Assembly: GCA_900660155.1 (NCBI GenBank)
Contig: CABFPE010000117.1
Location: 545,509 to 609,508, forward strand
From: Hofstenia miamia
Taxonomy: Eukaryota > Xenacoelomorpha > Acoela > Hofsteniidae
Reading direction: 5' to 3'
Length of the DNA: 64,000 bases
Below the pieces are notes generated by a model. The model saw nothing but the letters and a program-made list of their open reading frames with translations, did not search any database and had not been told where the DNA came from. Of the stretch, positions 61,041 through 64,000 are shown one piece after another (within the stretch, counting starts at the first letter, position 1; each line of letters opens with the position of its first letter). Made by a program: the position numbers and the translations under genes.

Positions 61041-61700
61041 AGCTGGAAGTAATATTTGAGAACACCCAATTACAGATTGGAGCATATGACGAATATGATA
61101 TAGTAGGTCAATATTATCCACTAGTGCGATTGTTTCGGCTGTTAATGCACTTAGTGATACGCGTCTTAACTACCTAGAAGACCATGCAATTAAATCGCAG
61201 CCAAAAAAGATCGAACCTCCCCAACTAGGATTGCCGAAGGACACATCTGAATACATACACAAAGCAGGAAACGTTGCACCGCTTGCCCCATTAGAAAATC
61301 GCAAATAATTATTTTGACATTTTGCGTACTGAACAAGTGATATTTTTGCAAATGTTTCTAATTTCTACCATTTTGAGTTGAGAGAAAGCTAACTTCAAAG
61401 GCTAAATCAGGCCTACTTGTCGAAGATAACCATATAAGTTTTCCAATAGTGGAACGAAATTTTTCATGAGTATCAACAAAATCATTAAGAGCATTGACAT
61501 AAGTAATTTGAGATAAATGATAACAATCATCAATTTTTTGTTTTGAACACCCAAAAAACTGGCCCATTTGTAACCAATTTCAACAATTTTTCCAATTTTA
61601 AATATGTGACAATTGTTTTGTCAATGTGTCTAACCATAATCGATCACCAGCAATGTAAAAATCGTCTACATGTACAACAATTATTCCAACTAAAGATGAA
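61041..61700 (-). pseudogene. Ty1/copia-type RT and RNase H relic
   Basis: Minus-strand frames in order: GIIVVHVDDFYIAGD near 61680-61640 (copia RT active site, x-V-D-D), MGQFFGCSKQK, then FRSTIGKLIWLSSTSRPDLA near 61460-61400 (the end of RT), then MYSDVSFGNPSWGGSIFFG and IAWSSR near 61250, and SLSALTAETIALVDN near 61160 (RNase H, with the Asp and Glu ligands). The order is that of a Ty1/copia polyprotein. Frameshifts and a stop disable it. LTRs were not found. Confidence 0.75.
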
Positions 61701-62029
61701 TTTACATAAAATGGTAATAGAGCAATAATTATTTTTCCTCGGGAGGGCATTGACCCCCTCCTCGAAATACCCCTATAGATTCTTCAATGCCTACCCTTCT
61801 ATATGATGCAGGCCTGTTCAGTAAAAAATGCATGCAACATTCTTGGGATGAAAAACTGAAGAGGAAAATGTCGATAAAAGAAATTGCTAAGGATATGATT
61901 GACAAAATTTTTATAACTAAAATTAAGAAGGATTTACAGAGACTACAAAGGTTTCTGAGATAGTATGGAAATTTCTTTCCCATTTAGCAAAAAAGCATCA
62001 AGAATGTCAGAATTATTAAGAGGTTGAAG

Positions 62030-62170
62030 AACATTTCAATGGACTTGGGAACACCAAGACAAGATGGCAAAATGTTTACAAGAGCTAAAAAGCTACCCTC
62101 CTCAACTACACTTAATTACAATTTTCCTTTTATAGTTGACTGTGACGCCAGTTCAGAAGCACAATGACGC
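62030..62170 (+). pseudogene. Ty3/gypsy RT-RNase H junction fragment
   Basis: FQWTWEHQDKMAKCLQELK followed, after a frame change, by FPFIVDCDASSEAQ. This is the end of the gypsy RT connection and the first catalytic Asp of its RNase H (F-x-V-x-x-D-A-S). Only about 45 codons survive before the frame closes. Confidence 0.6.
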
Positions 62171-62379
62171 TGAAGCACTGAAGAAAGCTAAAAATTCCGA
62201 GCTAAGCTCTTGCTCAACTAAAGTTGAGATGCCTGCATTACTTGAAAGTCCCCTTTGGGATATTATATCTTGGTCAATTGAGCACAGAAAGGTTTTGCAT
62301 TCTAAAAAGTTAAGGGAACTCACTTTATCTTTCTTCGCAACTTCACTCCTCTGATGGAGCTTGAGTGTATGACATTTTT

Positions 62380-62905
62380 GTTACCCGCGTTAATTATGTA
62401 AAACTGCTAGGCGTTTATATACAGTCCAATTTGAAATGGTCTGAAAACACAAACTACCTTGTTAGCATCTACATTTCTTTAAATTATTCGTCAATGATGG
62501 CGTTATCCCTAATTACGTGTACATCATGTATGTTCTTACCATGAGACCAATTGAAACCAATTTTGGAATATTGCACTGCTTTGTGGCACAGTCAACTTTC
62601 ACAAAGTCAATGCAACAAGATTAAGCGTGTACAGCAACGTGCTTCACAATAGTTATGCCCTAATTGAAATATTCTGAAGCATGTCAAAAACTACGTTCAG
62701 TTACGCTCTTTGAGCGGAGAGGAGTTATTGATGACAACCTATGGAATAATATCCAGAGGAAAACATCCCGTTTATTATCTTGTTCCTCAGAAACGCAATT
62801 ATTCATACACTTTCCCTCTCCAATGTAGACATGACACTTTTGTCAAAGCGAATTGCTTTGCCTCTTCTTTTGTCCTTTTGCGGATTAGGAAAAGATATCC
62901 ATGAT
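62380..62905 (+). pseudogene. LINE ORF2 C-terminal relic
   Basis: KLLGVYIQSNLKWSENTNYL near 62400, PILEYCTALWHSQLSQSQCN near 62550, KRVQQRASQ near 62620 and the open stretch 62710-62904 with KHPVYYLVPQKRN. These follow, in order, the RT thumb and C-terminal part of CR1/L2-type ORF2. Frames change three times. It lies 200 bases after a gypsy fragment with no target duplication visible. Confidence 0.65.
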
Positions 62906-63973
62906 TTTGCCCACCTACATAAGCGCTGTTTTATCCATCAAGCCTGGATATTTCTTTATGAATTTTGGTTATATTTTGTTTCATGCCCTTTTGAAAATTT
63001 GTCACCAACAGTTGTTGTTCAATGCATTTATTTATTTATTTATTTAATTATCAAGCGACACCATTATGCTACATATCATAGATGTGATGTAAAGTGCACA
63101 ACAATTAAACAAAAGATTGATAAGCAGCAATCAGATAAACTAGCTGATATAGGTTGAGCACACATGCAGTGGCGTCATATCTGGGGGTGCTAGGAGGGCT
63201 CAACCCCCTCTTTTTGAAAACTGACATTTTTTAATGTGATGTTATCAAGCTCTTTTTGAAAACTGACATTTTTGAATGTGATGTTATCAAGATTTTATCT
63301 CTTTTTAAACTTTGCCGTAGTTTTAGTAAATTATATTAACTGAAAAGGTTAAAATTACTGTAATAATAAACAAACTCGTTAACTGAAAAGGTAAAACTTC
63401 AATGTTGAATAATAACCAACGTAGAATCAATAATATTTTATCCTTAAAGAGCTTGTGGACTTTTTTAAAACACAAGCCGTTGTTCCAAAATTTTCAAACG
63501 CAATTCTCTTATGAAATGATGAGAATTTGTACGAAATTGCATTACCTGAGGTATTTGATAACACAAATTATTTTATGATGAAAATTTCGATTTCTTAAAA
63601 TTCATTAAAGAAATCATGGGCTATCAGCTATTCCCAAACATTCTTTAAAAGTTAGACTGCTCGAGCCTAATTTAGGGTAGCTCTGAGTAAAGTCAGTGAT
63701 TATGGTAAATAAACCTACTTTGGGAGAGCATAATCTCAAGGGGTAAATAATAGAGGAGGCACTTCTCTATTGTGTTGCATTTTCAGATTTTGAAAATTTC
63801 ATGCGTAATTTAAATATTTTTCTAGAAATTGTAAAAAATTGTGCAATTCCAAAGATGTTTGATTTTAAAGATGCCTAATTCTTTGTCCACTCTCACATAA
63901 ATATTTTTTTGTACTTCAAGCCCCTGCTCGGATGCTTAAGTGGCTTGACGCACTGCAAACATGTTGTAGATTC
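62906..63973. other. Non-coding with a short tandem repeat
   Basis: Besides the 42-base tandem repeat at 63208-63291, I see only a CAGTGGCGTCATATCTGGGG end at 63166-63186, a likely transposon terminus. No gene. Confidence 0.4.
63208..63291. repeat. Two-copy 42-base tandem repeat
   Basis: CTCTTTTTGAAAACTGACAT and the following 22 bases occur twice in a row with one difference. Confidence 0.85.
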
Positions 63974-64000
63974 ATATATATATATATATATATATATATA
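63974..64000. repeat. (TA)n tract at window end
   Basis: A TA dinucleotide run continuing past the window edge. Confidence 0.9.

Noticed and set aside
1-64000. CRISPR arrays, operons, tRNA and rRNA genes
   Set aside because: No regularly spaced short repeats, no cloverleaf with a T-loop GGTTCRA core and no rRNA-like sequence were found; the DNA is eukaryotic in structure.

Overview
This is AT-rich genomic DNA from an animal, almost certainly an invertebrate. The evidence is spliced genes with GT-AG introns, a dense load of Tc1/mariner, CR1/Jockey-type LINE, Ty3/gypsy, Ty1/copia, piggyBac-like and hAT/Harbinger-like remnants, and no operon-like packing, tRNA or rRNA. The species cannot be fixed from the sequence. 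The assembly is a draft: there are N gaps at 11007-12006, 25902-26067 and 43325-43328, and single N bases at 9074, 40165, 47875 and 48453 that are each flanked by duplicated sequence.

Host genes, all on the minus strand: (1) a complete-looking two-exon gene for a 62-residue single-pass membrane microprotein (2419 to 2052, with a polyadenylation signal); (2) a gene for a type II membrane protein of about 550 residues with an aspartate-rich stalk and a divergent GT31 galactosyltransferase-like domain that has lost its DxD motif (7947 to 6024); (3) a gene of about 720 residues whose main exon encodes about 22 tandem His/Cys modules of the form H-x4-C-x2-C-x4/5-C, the best candidate here for an undescribed protein family (36533 to 33602); (4) three phase-compatible internal exons of an unrecognised gene (47705 to 44591); (5) a weaker candidate terminal exon near 53.1-53.3 kb.

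The rest is mobile DNA and its ruins. 8-16 kb holds three LINE fragments and two adjacent mariner-type elements, one an internally deleted copy that keeps only the N-terminal DNA-binding domain. 16-18 kb holds Tc1 elements next to (TA)n tracts. 21.7-25.8 kb holds a LINE whose 5' half is interleaved with pieces of a second copy. 25.8-26.6 kb shows a Tc1 insertion whose flank is present both with and without the element. 30-33 kb has several MITEs. 37.8-43.2 kb may be a large decayed piggyBac-like element with younger insertions. 43.7-52.3 kb holds LINE relics, tandem duplications and a small Tc1 derivative. 57-60.6 kb has three well-defined MITEs, one inside a gypsy relic. 61-63 kb holds copia, gypsy and LINE fragments.

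The genes do not form an evident pathway. They look like independent host genes separated by transposon-filled intergenic and intronic DNA. Exon junctions were inferred from splice signals and reading phase only.
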